64,000 bases of DNA from Sulfurovum sp. (GCA_002733215.1 NVUY01000001.1:80060-144059); one strand, 5' to 3'. Counted from the stretch's first letter, positions 33,655 to 44,722 are shown. Made by a program: numbers and translations. Notes: generated by a model not told the origin, from the sequence alone.

Positions 33655-34994
33655 TGTTGATCCTTTGATTCTAGCTTCATTGGCGTTGACAGATCTGTCA
33701 AGCCTTTTTTCTCCAATGCCTCAGCGATCTCACGTCTTAAGATGGTATATCCCGGTAATTTAGTTGGCAATTGAATGTCATTGAGGTCACCAGAGTGAAT
33801 ACACTCAAACTCTTTACCTGTGGTCGATACCATTTTTTTAAAAGTCAACCAGTACTGCCCGTTGATCTCCTCGATCACACCAATATCATTATCTACCAGA
33901 TCTACTGTTGCACCCACAGGCAGAACGATCTCTACCCTATCCCCTACACAGGTTTTGTCTTTACACTTCCATGTGAGACCATCTTCCAACACAAGTCCCG
34001 CAACCTGATGTGTGCCATACTGTATAGAAAATTCATTGGACTCCGTATCGTTTCTGTCAAAAGGGCGGGAAAGTAGATAGGCATCGGTAAACCCACGGTT
34101 TTGTGTGGTGCCAAGTTCACGTTGGTAACGTTCCGCGTCAAAATCATTGGCATAATAATCATCTATGGCGTGACGATAGGCTTTAGTGACCACCCCTGCA
34201 TAATAAGGTGACTTCGTACGGCCTTCTATCTTGAGCGAGTCAATGACACCTGACTTGAGTATCTCATCTACATGTGATGCCATATTCATATCTTTGGCAT
34301 TCATAATATAGGTTCCTATACCTTCTTCTTCATCAAGCCTGAATGTCGTACCCGATTCTGGGTTATGTGCATAGATCTCATAAGGAAAACGACAGTCATT
34401 GGCACAGGAACCTCGATTAGGTACACGTCCTGTTTGTAAAGAAGAGATAAGACAACGTCCCGAGTAGGCGAAACACATAGAACCGTGTACAAATATCTCC
34501 AACTCCAAGTCTGGAATATGATTTTTGATCGCTTCACAATCTTTCAAACTTATCTCACGTGCCACTATGATACGTTTAACACCTAAGTCATAATACACTT
34601 CTGCATCCATCGCATTCATGACATTGGCTTGGGTGGAAAGGTGTATAGGTATGTTTGGCGCTATCTTACGTGCTATCTTCACGACACCTGGACTTGAAAC
34701 TATCAATGCATCTGGCTTTAGCTCTGCTATTTTTGCGATGTGGTTTTCATAAAGTTTCAACTGCGAATTAAAAGGAAATGAGTTGACTGTAGAGTAAACT
34801 TTTTTTCCTCTTGCATGGGCATAAGCAATACCTTCGGCATACGCCTCGATATCAAACTCTTTACCCGAACGTATGCGCAGTGAAAAGGTACTTGTCCCGC
34901 CATATACGGCATCAGCACCATAGTTTAGAGCAATCTTCATTTTCTCTAAATTTCCTGCCGGTGCTAAAAGTTCTACTTTGCTTATGTTGTCCAT
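33651..34994 (-). CDS. Peptidase U32 family protein, TrhP-like
   Basis: 447 aa from ATG 34994 (AGGA upstream). The longer frame to 35054 reads through a palindromic repeat and is unlikely. The U32 signature LEIFVHGSMCFAYSGRCLIS is present, with further Cys (SCANDCRFPY) that fit an iron-sulfur site. An N-terminal TIM-barrel (VELLAPAGNLEKMKIALNYGADAVYGG) leads, and a C-terminal beta-barrel ends the protein. E. coli TrhP of this family takes part in prephenate-dependent 5-hydroxyuridine formation in tRNA, the likeliest role. It is coupled to purE-2. Confidence 0.88.
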   Translation of the reverse strand: MDNISKVELLAPAGNLEKMKIALNYGADAVYGGTSTFSLRIRSGKEFDIEAYAEGIAYAHARGKKVYSTVNSFPFNSQLKLYENHIAKIAELKPDALIVSSPGVVKIARKIAPNIPIHLSTQANVMNAMDAEVYYDLGVKRIIVAREISLKDCEAIKNHIPDLELEIFVHGSMCFAYSGRCLISSLQTGRVPNRGSCANDCRFPYEIYAHNPESGTTFRLDEEEGIGTYIMNAKDMNMASHVDEILKSGVIDSLKIEGRTKSPYYAGVVTKAYRHAIDDYYANDFDAERYQRELGTTQNRGFTDAYLLSRPFDRNDTESNEFSIQYGTHQVAGLVLEDGLTWKCKDKTCVGDRVEIVLPVGATVDLVDNDIGVIEEINGQYWLTFKKMVSTTGKEFECIHSGDLNDIQLPTKLPGYTILRREIAEALEKKGLTDLSTPMKLESKDQQ

Positions 34995-35009
34995 TTTTTT
35001 CCTAAAATA

Positions 35010-35080
35010 CCTACACTTTGGTGGATAAATCCACCTTACAATTAAATCTTGCATTACGTAGGATGGATTTATCCACCTAC
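35010..35080. repeat. GTAGG palindromic repeat, paired copy
   Basis: Left arm GGTGGATAAATCCACCTTAC (35020-35039) and right arm 35058-35080 (GTAGGATGGATTTATCC and onward) are near inverse copies, each itself palindromic around GGATAAATCC. They lie upstream of the U32 gene and before the PHP gene. Same outer GTAGG as the other elements, different core. Confidence 0.65.
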
Positions 35081-35142
35081 AAGTATTAAAGCTATTTTAT
35101 CCTATTAGTGGTAAAAAACAGTTTTTATGCTAGAATCACCTT

Positions 35143-35934
35143 ATGAATAAAACAACACGAATCGATTTACATAACCACACAACACGCTGTAATCACGCTG
35201 AAGGTACTGTTAATGAGTACATCCAAAGAGCCATAGAACTCGGTATCGATATTTATGGCTTTTCCGAACATGCACCTATGGATTTCGACCCTGATTACCG
35301 TTTGACATTTGAGGAAATGGCTGCGTATACCAATGATGTTTTAACAGCCAAGGAGCAGTATAAGAATGATATCAATATACTCTTGGGTTATGAAGTAGAC
35401 TATCTACCCGGACATATGGATGAGAGGGTTTTAAAAGCTGATGTTGATTATCTTATAGGTTCTGTACACTTCATAGACAAATGGAGTTTTGACAACCCTG
35501 AGTTCATTGCAGGATGGAAGAACAAAGATATCGATGAGATATGGAAAGCTTATTTTGAAACCACAGAGGCCATGGCAAAGTCCGGAAAATTTGACATTGT
35601 AGGCCACCTTGATCTCATTAAAGTATTTAAATTCATGCCAAAACAGGACACAAGGATACTCGCTAAAAATGCACTGCAAGCCATCAAAAGATCCAATATG
35701 GTTCTGGAAGTCAATACTGCCGGCCTTCGCAAACCCGTTGCTGAGCTCTATCCTTCCCGTGCTCTACTCGAAGAGGCGTATACACTTGACATCCCCATAA
35801 CCTTCTCATCGGACGCCCATGCCGTAGATCAGATAGGGTTGGGATATGATCTGGCAACCACCCTCGCAAAAGACATAGGATACACCCAAGCTGTTACTTT
35901 TCAAGGACGAGATAAGCAATTGGTTACTTTTTAG
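35143..35934 (+). CDS. PHP-family histidinol-phosphatase
   Basis: 263 aa. The metal-binding motifs of the PHP superfamily are visible: DLHNHTTRCNHAEGT, GFSEHAPM, GYEVDYLPGH, IGSVHFID, IVGHLDLIK and SSDAHAVD. The arrangement fits HisJ/HisK-type histidinol-phosphatases that act late in histidine synthesis. A TAGAAT -10-like box lies about 12 bp before the start. It precedes glnA on the same strand. Confidence 0.88.
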   Translation: MNKTTRIDLHNHTTRCNHAEGTVNEYIQRAIELGIDIYGFSEHAPMDFDPDYRLTFEEMAAYTNDVLTAKEQYKNDINILLGYEVDYLPGHMDERVLKADVDYLIGSVHFIDKWSFDNPEFIAGWKNKDIDEIWKAYFETTEAMAKSGKFDIVGHLDLIKVFKFMPKQDTRILAKNALQAIKRSNMVLEVNTAGLRKPVAELYPSRALLEEAYTLDIPITFSSDAHAVDQIGLGYDLATTLAKDIGYTQAVTFQGRDKQLVTF

Positions 35935-35968
35935 GCAGAAAGTCTGATGCACCTAATTTTTTAATGGT

Positions 35969-35974
35969 TATAAT
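35969..35974 (+). promoter_or_regulatory. -10 box for glnA
   Basis: TATAAT, about 35 bp upstream of the glnA start and just after the PHP gene; AGGAG precedes the ATG. No sigma-54 motif was noticed. Confidence 0.45.
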
Positions 35975-36008
35975 ATATGGATAAAAATTAATTTTAGGAG
36001 CGTTACAC

Positions 36009-37436
36009 ATGGGTAAATTCGTTAATAATATTGCAGAGTTCAACAAATACTGTGAAGAAAATGAAGTAGAGTTCATTGACTTTAGATTTACAGACATTAA
36101 AGGTGCATGGCACCATATCTCATACAGAGCATCTGCGGTAGATGAAGGTATGTTGAATGCGGGTATTCCATTTGATGGTTCATCTATTGAGAACTGGCAG
36201 CCGATTGAAAAATCAGATATGCTGCTGAAGCCAGATGTTCCAACTGCATTTATGGATCCGTTCACTGCTGACAGTACTGTCATCCTTATTTGTGATGTTT
36301 ATGATATCTATAAAAACGACCTTTATGAGAGATGTCCTAGATCTATCGCTAAAAAAACACTTAAATATATGGAAGCGAGCGGTGTAGGTGATGATGCATA
36401 CTTTGGTCCTGAAAATGAATTCTTTATCTTTGATGATGTGAAGATCTGGTCAGGTATCAACCAAACAGGTTACAGAGTTGAATCTGAAGAGGGTGAATGG
36501 AGTGCCGATACTACTTATGAGTATGGGAACATGGGTCACAGACCAGGTACAAAAGGTGGTTACTTCCCGACAATGCCAACAGACTCAATGGTAGACTTAA
36601 GAGCAGAAATGATGTTACTTCTTGAAGAAGTAGGTTTGACAGTCATGCTTGGTCACCACGAAGTTGCTCAGGCACAAGGTGAGATCGGTATCAAATTTGG
36701 AAACATGATCGAAGCAGCAGACAATGTACAAAAATACAAGTATGTTGTAAAAATGGTAGCACACCTTAATGGTAAATCTGCAACATTTATGCCTAAACCA
36801 CTTTATGGTGACAACGGTAACGGTATGCACGTACACCAGTCTATCTGGAAAGACGGTAAAAACACTTTCTATGAAGAAGGTTCTTATGCAAACCTTAGCC
36901 AGACAGCCATTCACTACCTTGGTGGTGTATTTAAACACTCTGGTGCAGTTGCATCATTTACAAACCCAAGTACAAACTCATACAAAAGACTGGTTCCAGG
37001 GTATGAAGCACCATCTATCTTGACTTACTCAAGCCAAAACAGATCAGCTGCTTGTCGTATCCCTTACGGTGCAGGTGAGCTGGCTACAAGAATTGAAACT
37101 AGATTCCCAGATTCAACTGCTTGCCCTTACCTCTGTTTTGCAGTACTTATGCTAGCAGGTCTTGACGGTATCAAAAATTCTGATATTCCTGTTGGTCCTA
37201 TGGATATTGACCTATTTGAGTTATCACTTGATGAGATCAAAGAGAAAAACATTCCTCAGATGCCTCGTACGCTAAGAGAATCACTTGAAGGTCTTCGTGA
37301 AGACTATGAATTCCTTACACCGGTTATGTCTCATGAGTTTATCGATACTTACAGACAATATATGTTTTCAAGTCAAGTACATGAAGATGAAGCTAGACCT
37401 ACAGGATTTGAGTTTAAGACTACTTATTCTTGTTAG
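36009..37436 (+). CDS. glnA: Glutamine synthetase type I
   Basis: 475 aa. GlnA makes glutamine from glutamate, ammonia and ATP. Motifs: [66 protein letters not shown], and [19 protein letters not shown]. The last segment before the C-terminus includes the adenylylation-loop region (NIPQMPRTL near LFELSLDEI), so covalent control is possible. Full length and intact. Promoter TATAAT lies 35 bp ahead and a GC hairpin follows. Confidence 0.96.
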   Translation: MGKFVNNIAEFNKYCEENEVEFIDFRFTDIKGAWHHISYRASAVDEGMLNAGIPFDGSSIENWQPIEKSDMLLKPDVPTAFMDPFTADSTVILICDVYDIYKNDLYERCPRSIAKKTLKYMEASGVGDDAYFGPENEFFIFDDVKIWSGINQTGYRVESEEGEWSADTTYEYGNMGHRPGTKGGYFPTMPTDSMVDLRAEMMLLLEEVGLTVMLGHHEVAQAQGEIGIKFGNMIEAADNVQKYKYVVKMVAHLNGKSATFMPKPLYGDNGNGMHVHQSIWKDGKNTFYEEGSYANLSQTAIHYLGGVFKHSGAVASFTNPSTNSYKRLVPGYEAPSILTYSSQNRSAACRIPYGAGELATRIETRFPDSTACPYLCFAVLMLAGLDGIKNSDIPVGPMDIDLFELSLDEIKEKNIPQMPRTLRESLEGLREDYEFLTPVMSHEFIDTYRQYMFSSQVHEDEARPTGFEFKTTYSC

Positions 37437-37445
37437 GCACTATCT

Positions 37446-37458
37446 CGGGCTTTGCCCG
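37446..37458 (+). terminator. GC hairpin after glnA
   Basis: CGGGC-TTT-GCCCG, starting 9 bp after the glnA stop; no long T-run follows, so efficiency is uncertain. Confidence 0.5.
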
Positions 37459-37558
37459 GGAATCACTCTCTCCTCTCTATATTTCATATTCACTTATCAT
37501 TTATTTGTTAGTTTTACTAAGCCATAGATACTATACTTCTGCATGTGAAAATTTATGG

Positions 37559-37578
37559 GTGTTGTCTCCCGACAACAC
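37559..37578. repeat. Palindrome in the glnA-PBP1A gap
   Basis: GTGTTGTC-TCCC-GACAACAC, a perfect 8-bp stem with a 4-nt loop. The same TGTTGT/ACAACA core forms the element at 41503-41619. Nothing else is seen in 37460-37641. Confidence 0.55.
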
Positions 37579-37641
37579 ATTTAAGCTAACAAGAAAATCA
37601 CAACTAAACTCTTAAAAAAGGCACCGCTTATTTTTGTTTCT

Positions 37642-39810
37642 TTAAAACAGTGTACCACTATCGTTGGAAACAGGTTTTTTCGGTACTTTTCTTCTGGGAT
37701 GTAAAGGATCATCATCCCCCTCATCCTCATTTGTGCCCTCTTCATTATTGTCAAAGATGGATGGCCCGTCATCAATATTGATCGTAGGCGCCAGCCCTAT
37801 CTCTCCATCATCGGGATCAATATCTTCTCTGATGTCAGTCTCTTCTACCAGCATTTCATCTTCTTCTATTTGATCATAAGGATGTACTTCTTTTTTATCG
37901 CCGTCAGGCAGTGGAGAATTTTCTGTATAAAGCTCTGACTTCCCCTCATACTCACCCTTAAATACCCCCTCTGGTATGTCAAAGGAACGTTTGGTATCGG
38001 GGTATAACTCTAATAATTTTTTATAGTAAAAAGCAAATGCCGGTGCCGCCAGTGCCCCACCTGTCGCTCCTCGTCCTATGCGCTTATTGTCATCTCTGCC
38101 GAACCATACGATGGTCTCGATGGTGGGAGAATATCCACAGAACCATGCATCTACGTTATTGTTCGTGGTGCCTGTTTTACCTGCAAGTTCAATGCCCTCT
38201 ACACGTGCATTTTTACCTGTACCTCTTTTGATCACATCTTTCAAAATATCTGTCATCAGATATGCCTGTTCAGGTGTGGTAAAACCTTCTATCTCTTTGG
38301 GACGTGTTTCATAGATCACTGCCCCCTCTTTGGAAACGATCTTAGAGACCAGGCGTGGCGCTATCATATGCCCTTTATTGGCAAATACGGAAAAGATCTG
38401 TGCCATTTTAAGCGGACTAAGTCCAAGGTTACCCAGGGCAATGGACATATCTCTTGGTATATGCGGCACATCTAGAAATGCAAGCCTTTTACGGATCGTA
38501 CTGACACCTAAGTCTGCCACCAGGTTGATCGTCGCAAGGTTACGCGAGTGCACCAGTGCTTCCCGAAGCGAGATAAAGCCTTTAAAATCATGTTCATAAT
38601 TTTTAGGTGCCCAGATCTTTGGTTTACCCTTATAATAATACTGGAATGTTCTTGCCAGATCCGTCAAAGGACTGGCAGGGTTATAGCCCATATCCAAAGC
38701 CGTTTGATAAATAAACGGTTTAAAAGCAGATCCCGGCTGACGCTTTGACTGTGTGACACGGTTAAAAGCAGATTTTTTATAATCCGTTCCGCCAACCATC
38801 GCCAGGATGTCACCTGTTTTACTCTCCACTGCCACAAAGGCTACACTCAAAGTAGAAGTTTTTGCTTTTTCATTGTATTTTTTAAGTGCTTTTTTATAGG
38901 AAAAATCAACTGCTTCCTTGGCAATGGCCTGCTGCTTCATATCTATCGTTGTGTAAATTTGATACCCACCCGTACGTATATCACCCAGTTTACCCTTGAA
39001 TCGTCTCAGTACTTCATCTACGATACCGGGCGCTATATTTTGTGTGAGAGATGTTCTATAGACTTTAGGAGACTCTTTCACGGCTTTGAGATAATCACTT
39101 TGTGTGATCCACCCTATACTTTTCATACGGTAGAGTACATTGTTCGCACGATCCAGTGCACGTTTGTAATGTTTTAAAGGATTATAAAAACTTGGGGCGT
39201 TGGGTAAACCTATCAAGATAGCCGCTTCTTTAAGTGTGATCTCATGAAGCTCTTTATGAAAATAACCGTTTGCTGCTGTTTTCACACCAAAATAGTTATT
39301 ACCATACGATATCTCATTGAGATAACGCTCAATGATATCTTCTTTAGAGAGTTCATGCTCTATTTTCAGTGCCAGGATGGCTTCTTTGAGCTTACGTGCA
39401 AGTTTCTTTTCATTGGAGAGAAGTTTATTTTTAATAAGCTGCTGCGTCAGTGTACTTCCACCTTCTACAAAGGCACCTGCCTGAATATCTTTAATGATGG
39501 CTCTTAAAATAGCATCGGGATTCACACCGTTATGCTCAAAGAACTTTGTATCCTCCATCGCTATAAGTCCCTCAACAAGGAAACTCGGCAGTTCATCATA
39601 TCGGGCATAAAGGCGGTGTTGTTTTTTGAAAACATAAGCAAGTTTCTCACCATTTCTGTCATAAATGATCGAAGAGGTTTCAGGCTTATAGTTGATGAGT
39701 TTGTCCGCATCCAAAGAGATCTCTTCATAGGCATAAATAAATGCTGCGGTGAGTGCTATACCGAACACCATTGCTAAAATGATGGAACCTTTGACTAAAC
39801 TATTGAACAC
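37642..39810 (-). CDS. mrcA: Penicillin-binding protein 1A (class A)
   Basis: 722 aa from GTG 39810 (AAGGG upstream). An N-terminal membrane anchor is followed by the glycosyltransferase domain (EDTKFFEHNGVNPDAI, GGSTLTQQLIKN, RKLKEAILALKIE) and the transpeptidase domain with SAFK (Ser361), the SRN motif in LREALVHSRNLATIN and KTGTT (Lys545). It polymerises and crosslinks murein in the periplasm. The C-terminal 90 residues are strongly acidic (IEEDEMLVEETDIREDIDPDD, NNEEGTNEDEGDDD), which is unusual and would be periplasmic. Confidence 0.93.
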   Translation of the reverse strand: MFNSLVKGSIILAMVFGIALTAAFIYAYEEISLDADKLINYKPETSSIIYDRNGEKLAYVFKKQHRLYARYDELPSFLVEGLIAMEDTKFFEHNGVNPDAILRAIIKDIQAGAFVEGGSTLTQQLIKNKLLSNEKKLARKLKEAILALKIEHELSKEDIIERYLNEISYGNNYFGVKTAANGYFHKELHEITLKEAAILIGLPNAPSFYNPLKHYKRALDRANNVLYRMKSIGWITQSDYLKAVKESPKVYRTSLTQNIAPGIVDEVLRRFKGKLGDIRTGGYQIYTTIDMKQQAIAKEAVDFSYKKALKKYNEKAKTSTLSVAFVAVESKTGDILAMVGGTDYKKSAFNRVTQSKRQPGSAFKPFIYQTALDMGYNPASPLTDLARTFQYYYKGKPKIWAPKNYEHDFKGFISLREALVHSRNLATINLVADLGVSTIRKRLAFLDVPHIPRDMSIALGNLGLSPLKMAQIFSVFANKGHMIAPRLVSKIVSKEGAVIYETRPKEIEGFTTPEQAYLMTDILKDVIKRGTGKNARVEGIELAGKTGTTNNNVDAWFCGYSPTIETIVWFGRDDNKRIGRGATGGALAAPAFAFYYKKLLELYPDTKRSFDIPEGVFKGEYEGKSELYTENSPLPDGDKKEVHPYDQIEEDEMLVEETDIREDIDPDDGEIGLAPTINIDDGPSIFDNNEEGTNEDEGDDDPLHPRRKVPKKPVSNDSGTLF

Positions 39811-39841
39811 GCAGACCCTTTATATACATCTTTTTTAAATG

Positions 39842-40936
39842 TTATTGTACCTTGTTATGACTAATGAGTGCCAATACATGCCGTATTTTCTTCGTAGAGA
39901 CAGATAAATTCAGTATCACCCTCATCATAGGTTTCGCTACCGTAGGCTGCCGTATGGCCCCCACAAGATATCCCTGTGCCATCAATCCTTTTTGCATATA
40001 CTGTGTATATTCATTGTCCGGCATCTCTATGGGAACTATGAGAGAGTGACAGGTAACACCCAACTGTTTACGCACAGACATTTGACGCTCCAGTATCTGC
40101 TGGGTTAATTTTGCAGCATTTTTACGAATATATTTCATGTTCACCAATGCCAAAGCAGTATCAAAAACAGAGGGTGCAGTAGAATAGATGATCGGTTTTG
40201 CACGATTGACCAAAAAGCTTATAATATGAGACGAGGCTAAGATATATGCTCCGTAAGAGCCATATGCTTTCCCCAAAGTACCCATCTTTATATGTCTTTC
40301 GTTGATCCTGATCCCATAATATTCGAAAATACCCAAAAGTGTTAATCCCAAGACCCCTGCGGAGTGAGCTTCATCGACGATCAGTATGGCTTTCTTCTCA
40401 TCGGAGAGTGTAAAGATCTCTTTTTTACAAAGATCACCCCCCATAGAATAGACACCCTCCACAGCGATAATTTGTCTTTTGGCAGGATGTGCTTCCAGCT
40501 TTTCTTTTAAGTCATTGACATCATTATGTACAAAAGTCACTACCCTGTCACCTAAAAGTTCTGAAGCCATCACCCCTGAAGCATGATACTCTTCATCCAT
40601 AAAAAGCATATCACCTTTGCGCACCAGTGATTCTATGAGTGCCATGTTCGCAAGAAACCCGGATCCCACAACAAGCCCTTCCTCAAATCCGTTCTGTTCC
40701 GCCATCTCAAGTTCAAAGATCCGGTGTATAGGATGATAACCATTAACCAGCATGGAGGCTTTTGAACTTTGTATAGTGTACTCATTGACCAATTTCACAG
40801 CTTTTTTGAACTGTTTTTTATTGGTTGACAATCCCAAATAATCATTTGAAGCCAAATCATTTAAAGTAACATCGAAGATCTTCCGTTCTCTAAAACGCCC
40901 TGCTTTTTTGAGAGCTTTTAATTCGTTTTCATACAT
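39842..40936 (-). CDS. PLP-dependent alpha-oxoamine synthase, BioF-like
   Basis: 364 aa from ATG 40936 (AAAGGA upstream). Fold-type I PLP enzyme of the BioF/KBL group: NDLASNDYLGLSTNKKQF, VDEAHSAGVLGLTLLG and the PLP-lysine motif GTLGKAYGSYGAY. These enzymes condense an amino acid with an acyl-CoA; BioF makes 7-keto-8-aminopelargonate for biotin. No other biotin gene is nearby, so the symbol is withheld. The gene starts 2 bp after maf, so the pair is an operon. Confidence 0.82.
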   Translation of the reverse strand: MYENELKALKKAGRFRERKIFDVTLNDLASNDYLGLSTNKKQFKKAVKLVNEYTIQSSKASMLVNGYHPIHRIFELEMAEQNGFEEGLVVGSGFLANMALIESLVRKGDMLFMDEEYHASGVMASELLGDRVVTFVHNDVNDLKEKLEAHPAKRQIIAVEGVYSMGGDLCKKEIFTLSDEKKAILIVDEAHSAGVLGLTLLGIFEYYGIRINERHIKMGTLGKAYGSYGAYILASSHIISFLVNRAKPIIYSTAPSVFDTALALVNMKYIRKNAAKLTQQILERQMSVRKQLGVTCHSLIVPIEMPDNEYTQYMQKGLMAQGYLVGAIRQPTVAKPMMRVILNLSVSTKKIRHVLALISHNKVQ

Positions 40937-40938
40937 CT

Positions 40939-41490
40939 TTAATCCTTTATCCAAGGCAACAAACACTCCACTTGAAGTCCCATCGCTGTACTCTCATATC
41001 CGTCAACAGAGATGATGTATTTCTTGCAAAAACCTTCGACCATACAGCCTCCTGCTTTTCCCTGCCATAATCCACTTTTAAGATAATCTTCCAGATCCTC
41101 TTCTTCAAACTTTGAAAAATGATAATGTGTGGCTGATATATCTGAGAAGGCAAGTCTATTTGACTTGTAATGAAGCGATGAAATAATGGAGATGGTAGAG
41201 CCAGACTGTATGTTTAAAATACGTCGTGCATCTTCTACATCTTTGGCTTTACGTAAAATAGTGCCATCTGCTGCGGCTATGACCGTATCTGCACAAAGAA
41301 GCGGTATATCCAAACCAAACTCACGGACGGCAGCACCTAACTTGCCTTTACTGGCTGTGTAGACAAAGTCTTTTGCTACCGTTGTAGTGATTTGTTCTTC
41401 ATTATACTTTGGTGATTTCTGAATGAAATCGATCCCAAGTCTACTGAGTAATAAGGCACGAGATGGAGAATTTGATGCAAGATGAATCAT
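40939..41490 (-). CDS. maf: Maf-family nucleotide pyrophosphatase
   Basis: 183 aa from ATG 41490. Maf enzymes hydrolyse non-canonical or modified nucleoside triphosphates. Motifs: IHLASNSPSRALLLSRLG, the second block DIPLLCADTVIAA with its catalytic Asp, and YLKSGLWQGKAGGCMVEG. The longer frame (to 41529) reads through a palindromic repeat and is unlikely. No clear ribosome site is visible. Confidence 0.88.
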   Translation of the reverse strand: MIHLASNSPSRALLLSRLGIDFIQKSPKYNEEQITTTVAKDFVYTASKGKLGAAVREFGLDIPLLCADTVIAAADGTILRKAKDVEDARRILNIQSGSTISIISSLHYKSNRLAFSDISATHYHFSKFEEEDLEDYLKSGLWQGKAGGCMVEGFCKKYIISVDGYESTAMGLQVECLLPWIKD

Positions 41491-41502
41491 ATCAATATTT
41501 CG

Positions 41503-41619
41503 TAGGGTGTTGTGTCTCCACAACAGCAAATAGCCGTAATATTAAAGGTGTTGTAAGGATACAAGCAACTACATTGCAGTACAAGTGAGGCACTAAATGC
41601 CGAATCGTACAACACCCTA
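41503..41619. repeat. GTAGG palindromic repeat, long copy
   Basis: Perfect 11-bp outer arms TAGGGTGTTGT (41503) and ACAACACCCTA (41609) enclose 95 bp. The left arm also forms TGTTGTG-TCTC-CACAACA (41508-41525). The right arm supplies the stop codon of the CopD-like gene. No gene is inside. Confidence 0.65.
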
Positions 41620-42144
41620 TAGTCCTCTCAACGATACACCCATCCAAAGTGCCACAAGTCCTAACACGATGTTCAGTGGCAAAAGTACATTTGCCATCCA
41701 TTTCATTTTGGCTTTTGCAAGGGCTACTTCACCTTTTTCAAAAAGCTTCCATGCTTTTGCACGTCGTACATACATATAGCCGTAGTTCACTGCCATAATA
41801 GTCCAGATGATCTCTTTAGAAAGGAAAAGTGTTTTTAATGTACCTTTATGTCCACCCGTGGCTATAGCCATGATGAGCCCTGTTACAAACAATAATAGTA
41901 TAAAAGGCATCACCAAATTAAAAAGTCTTCCCATTGCCTGTAATGTAATGCCCAGTCTTTGTTGAGGCGTTAACATAAAGTCCATCACGTCACTTTGTAA
42001 CATCTGTTTTGCTGTGACACCTCCTCTGCTTACAACAGGATGCACAGCCACTCGCATAGCGATCATGCCCCCTACCCAGATAAAGGCAGACAGTACATGT
42101 AAAAAAACGATCAAATGTCCATAGTTGTTAAATAGTGCTGTCAT
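41617..42144 (-). CDS. CopD-like membrane protein
   Basis: 175 aa from ATG 42144 with a strong GGAGG 8 nt upstream. Four helices with a copper-resistance-D-like pattern: LIVFLHVLSAFIWVGGMIAMRV, VMPFILLLFVTGLIMAIATGG, IIWTIMAVNYGYMYV and NVLLPLNIVLGLVALWMGV. His residues in the first helix could bind copper or haem. It lies immediately after alaS (one base apart). The stop falls in a palindromic repeat. Confidence 0.72.
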   Translation of the reverse strand: MTALFNNYGHLIVFLHVLSAFIWVGGMIAMRVAVHPVVSRGGVTAKQMLQSDVMDFMLTPQQRLGITLQAMGRLFNLVMPFILLLFVTGLIMAIATGGHKGTLKTLFLSKEIIWTIMAVNYGYMYVRRAKAWKLFEKGEVALAKAKMKWMANVLLPLNIVLGLVALWMGVSLRGL

Positions 42145-42145
42145 A

Positions 42146-44722
42146 TTAATTTCCTCCTTCAAGGATTTCACTTAAATACACTTTTGCTTCTTCAAGTGCT
42201 GTTGTGATCTTGGAGGCATCTTTTCCACCGGCTTGTGCAAAATCAGGACGACCGCCACCACCGCCACCCACGATAGGTGCGATGGATTTGATCCAGTCTC
42301 CTGCTTTGATCGCTGTGTTTTTAGAGCCGGCAGCAAGCATTACTTTGTCACCTTTTTTCATGAAGAGCATGATGGCGATGTTGTCATATTTGTTCTTCAT
42401 TTCATCGATCATAGCTTTAATGTCACCGTTGTCAACTTCCTCGACAATGACATTGACACCATTCACGTCAACGGCTGTCAACTCTTTTTGACTGGAACTC
42501 AAAGCTGAAGCAAGTTCACCTTTAAGTGTTTTAACCTGCTCTTTGAGTTTAGCGATCCCGGCGAGTGGATTTACATTTTTAAGTTCTGTTTTGATCTCAT
42601 TGATCTCAGTTCTCAAAGTATTGACTGCTGCCACTGAAGCATTTCCACAAACTGCTTCTATACGTCTAACCCCTGCAGAAACTCCAGACTCTTTGGTAAT
42701 CATAAAGAGCCCTATCTGAGCAACATTGGAGACGTGTGTACCCCCACAAAGTTCCGTAGAAGCATCACCCATACTTACCACTCTTACCTCATCACCATAC
42801 TTCTCACCAAACAGTGCCATTGCCCCGGAGTTCTTCGCTTCTTCTATGCTCATCACTTCTGTTTTTGCCGGGATCGCTCTGCTTATTTTGTCATTGACCC
42901 ATGCTTCAACTTTGTCTACTTCATCAGCAGTCATCGCTTGTGGATGAGAGAAATCAAAACGCAGTCTTTTGTCATCATTAAGTGACCCTGCCTGTGAAAT
43001 ATGATCCCCTAAAATATCTCGCAGTGCTGCATGAAGCAAGTGCGTAGCAGAGTGGTGTTTTTCTATCTCTGCACGAGAGTTATCCACTACAGCTTCCACC
43101 TCATCCCCCACAGAGAGTTTCCCTTTTACTTCAGAAAGGTTCATCTCTAAAAACTTTTTAGTATCTAAGACATTAATTGTCGGAGTAAGGGTACCCCGAC
43201 CTACAGTTAATTTGCCAGAGTCACCTGTCTGTCCACCTGCTTCAGCGTAAAATGGTGTTTGGTCAAGTAGTGCCCAACCTTTACCATCAATACTCTCTGC
43301 CTGCTTAAAATCCTCATCAAGCAGTGCTAACACTTTAGCTTCTACTGTTGTGCTATTATAGCCCACAAACTCATTGACACCGAACGTCTCTTTAAGTGCT
43401 TTAAAGTCACCGGTCGTTGCCGCGTCACCCGTACCTTTCCAGTTTGCTTTAGACTGCGCTTTCTGTGCTTGCATCTTGGAGTCAAAAGCATCATTGTCAA
43501 GCTTAATGTTCTTCTCACGCAGCATATCTTCCGTAAGGTCAAGCGGAAAACCATAGGTGTCATAGAGTTTAAAGGCTACTTCACCGTCAAATACTTCTTT
43601 TGTATTTTTCAACTCTTCATTAAAAAGTTTGATCCCTGCTTCGATCGTCATAAAGAAACGCTCTTCTTCCAGCTTCATAGAGGTTTTAATCGCTTCTGCT
43701 TTGGAAGTAAGGTAGTCATACTGTCCACCCATCAAATCAACTAAAGTATCTACAAGTTTATACATAAAAGGTTCACGTAACCCTAGTAAGTAACCATGAC
43801 GAATAGCACGACGCATGATACGACGAAGTACATATCCACGTCCTTCTTTGTCAAAGTTCACCCCTTGTGCAAGCAGGAAAGAACAAGAACGCAAGTGGTC
43901 TGCGATCACACGGTAAGATGCAGAATTAGCTGCATCAAAGTCATACGGCGTGCCTACAAGCTCACCTATCTTGTCCAAAAACGGCATAAAAAGTGAAGAG
44001 TGGTAATTGTTCAGCTTGCCCTCTTTAATGGCAACCACACGTTCAAGTCCCATACCTGTATCAATGCTCGGTTTTGGAAGCGGATCAAGCCTACCACTTT
44101 CATCTCTGAAGTACTGCATGAATACAAGATTCCAGATCTCTAAAAATCTATCGCCTTCTCCACCCATTTTGTCTTCGGGACCATTGAAGTTTTCTTCACC
44201 CTGATCATAGAAAATTTCAGAACAGGGACCACAAGGACCTGTATCACCCATCTGCCAGAAGTTATCTGCATCACCAAAGTAGACAATGCGGTCTTCTGCA
44301 ATGTGCTCTTTCCACATCTCAAATGCTTCCTGATCACTGTCATGTACTGTCACCCAAATTTTATCTGCAGGAAGGTTCAAGTACTTCGCAGACGTAATAA
44401 ACTCCCAAGCATAGGCAATCGCTTCCTTTTTAAAGTAGTCTGCAAAAGAGAAGTTCCCCAACATTTCAAACAAGGTATGATGACGTGCCGTGTAACCGAC
44501 ATTGTCAAGATCATTGTGTTTCCCCCCTGCTCTTAAACAGGTTTGAGAAGAAGTAGCTCTCGGTATTGCAGGGATAGGTGCATCACCGGTAAAAATGTTT
44601 TTGAACTGTACCATACCTGCGTTGGTAAACATCAGTGTTGCGTCGTCTGGTACAAGCGGAGAACTTGCTACGAGCTGGTGCCCTCTTTCTTGAAAAAAGT
44701 CTAAATATGCTTTTCTAATATC
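42146..44722 (-). CDS. alaS: Alanyl-tRNA synthetase
   Basis: 858 aa from ATG 44722 ([16 protein letters not shown], the family N-terminus). The aminoacylation domain has [29 protein letters not shown] and [15 protein letters not shown]; the editing domain has [12 protein letters not shown] and [11 protein letters not shown]; the C-terminal domain ends with [16 protein letters not shown]. Full length. It charges tRNA-Ala and clears mischarged Ser and Gly. Confidence 0.97.
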   Translation of the reverse strand, partial: DIRKAYLDFFQERGHQLVASSPLVPDDATLMFTNAGMVQFKNIFTGDAPIPAIPRATSSQTCLRAGGKHNDLDNVGYTARHHTLFEMLGNFSFADYFKKEAIAYAWEFITSAKYLNLPADKIWVTVHDSDQEAFEMWKEHIAEDRIVYFGDADNFWQMGDTGPCGPCSEIFYDQGEENFNGPEDKMGGEGDRFLEIWNLVFMQYFRDESGRLDPLPKPSIDTGMGLERVVAIKEGKLNNYHSSLFMPFLDKIGELVGTPYDFDAANSASYRVIADHLRSCSFLLAQGVNFDKEGRGYVLRRIMRRAIRHGYLLGLREPFMYKLVDTLVDLMGGQYDYLTSKAEAIKTSMKLEEERFFMTIEAGIKLFNEELKNTKEVFDGEVAFKLYDTYGFPLDLTEDMLREKNIKLDNDAFDSKMQAQKAQSKANWKGTGDAATTGDFKALKETFGVNEFVGYNSTTVEAKVLALLDEDFKQAESIDGKGWALLDQTPFYAEAGGQTGDSGKLTVGRGTLTPTINVLDTKKFLEMNLSEVKGKLSVGDEVEAVVDNSRAEIEKHHSATHLLHAALRDILGDHISQAGSLNDDKRLRFDFSHPQAMTADEVDKVEAWVNDKISRAIPAKTEVMSIEEAKNSGAMALFGEKYGDEVRVVSMGDASTELCGGTHVSNVAQIGLFMITKESGVSAGVRRIEAVCGNASVAAVNTLRTEINEIKTELKNVNPLAGIAKLKEQVKTLKGELASALSSSQKELTAVDVNGVNVIVEEVDNGDIKAMIDEMKNKYDNIAIMLFMKKGDKVMLAAGSKNTAIKAGDWIKSIAPIVGGGGGGRPDFAQAGGKDASKITTALEEAKVYLSEILEGGN

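Noticed and set aside
34995-35054. Upstream extension of the U32 protein
   Set aside because: It would translate a palindromic repeat, and a proper ribosome site with family N-terminus lies at 34994.
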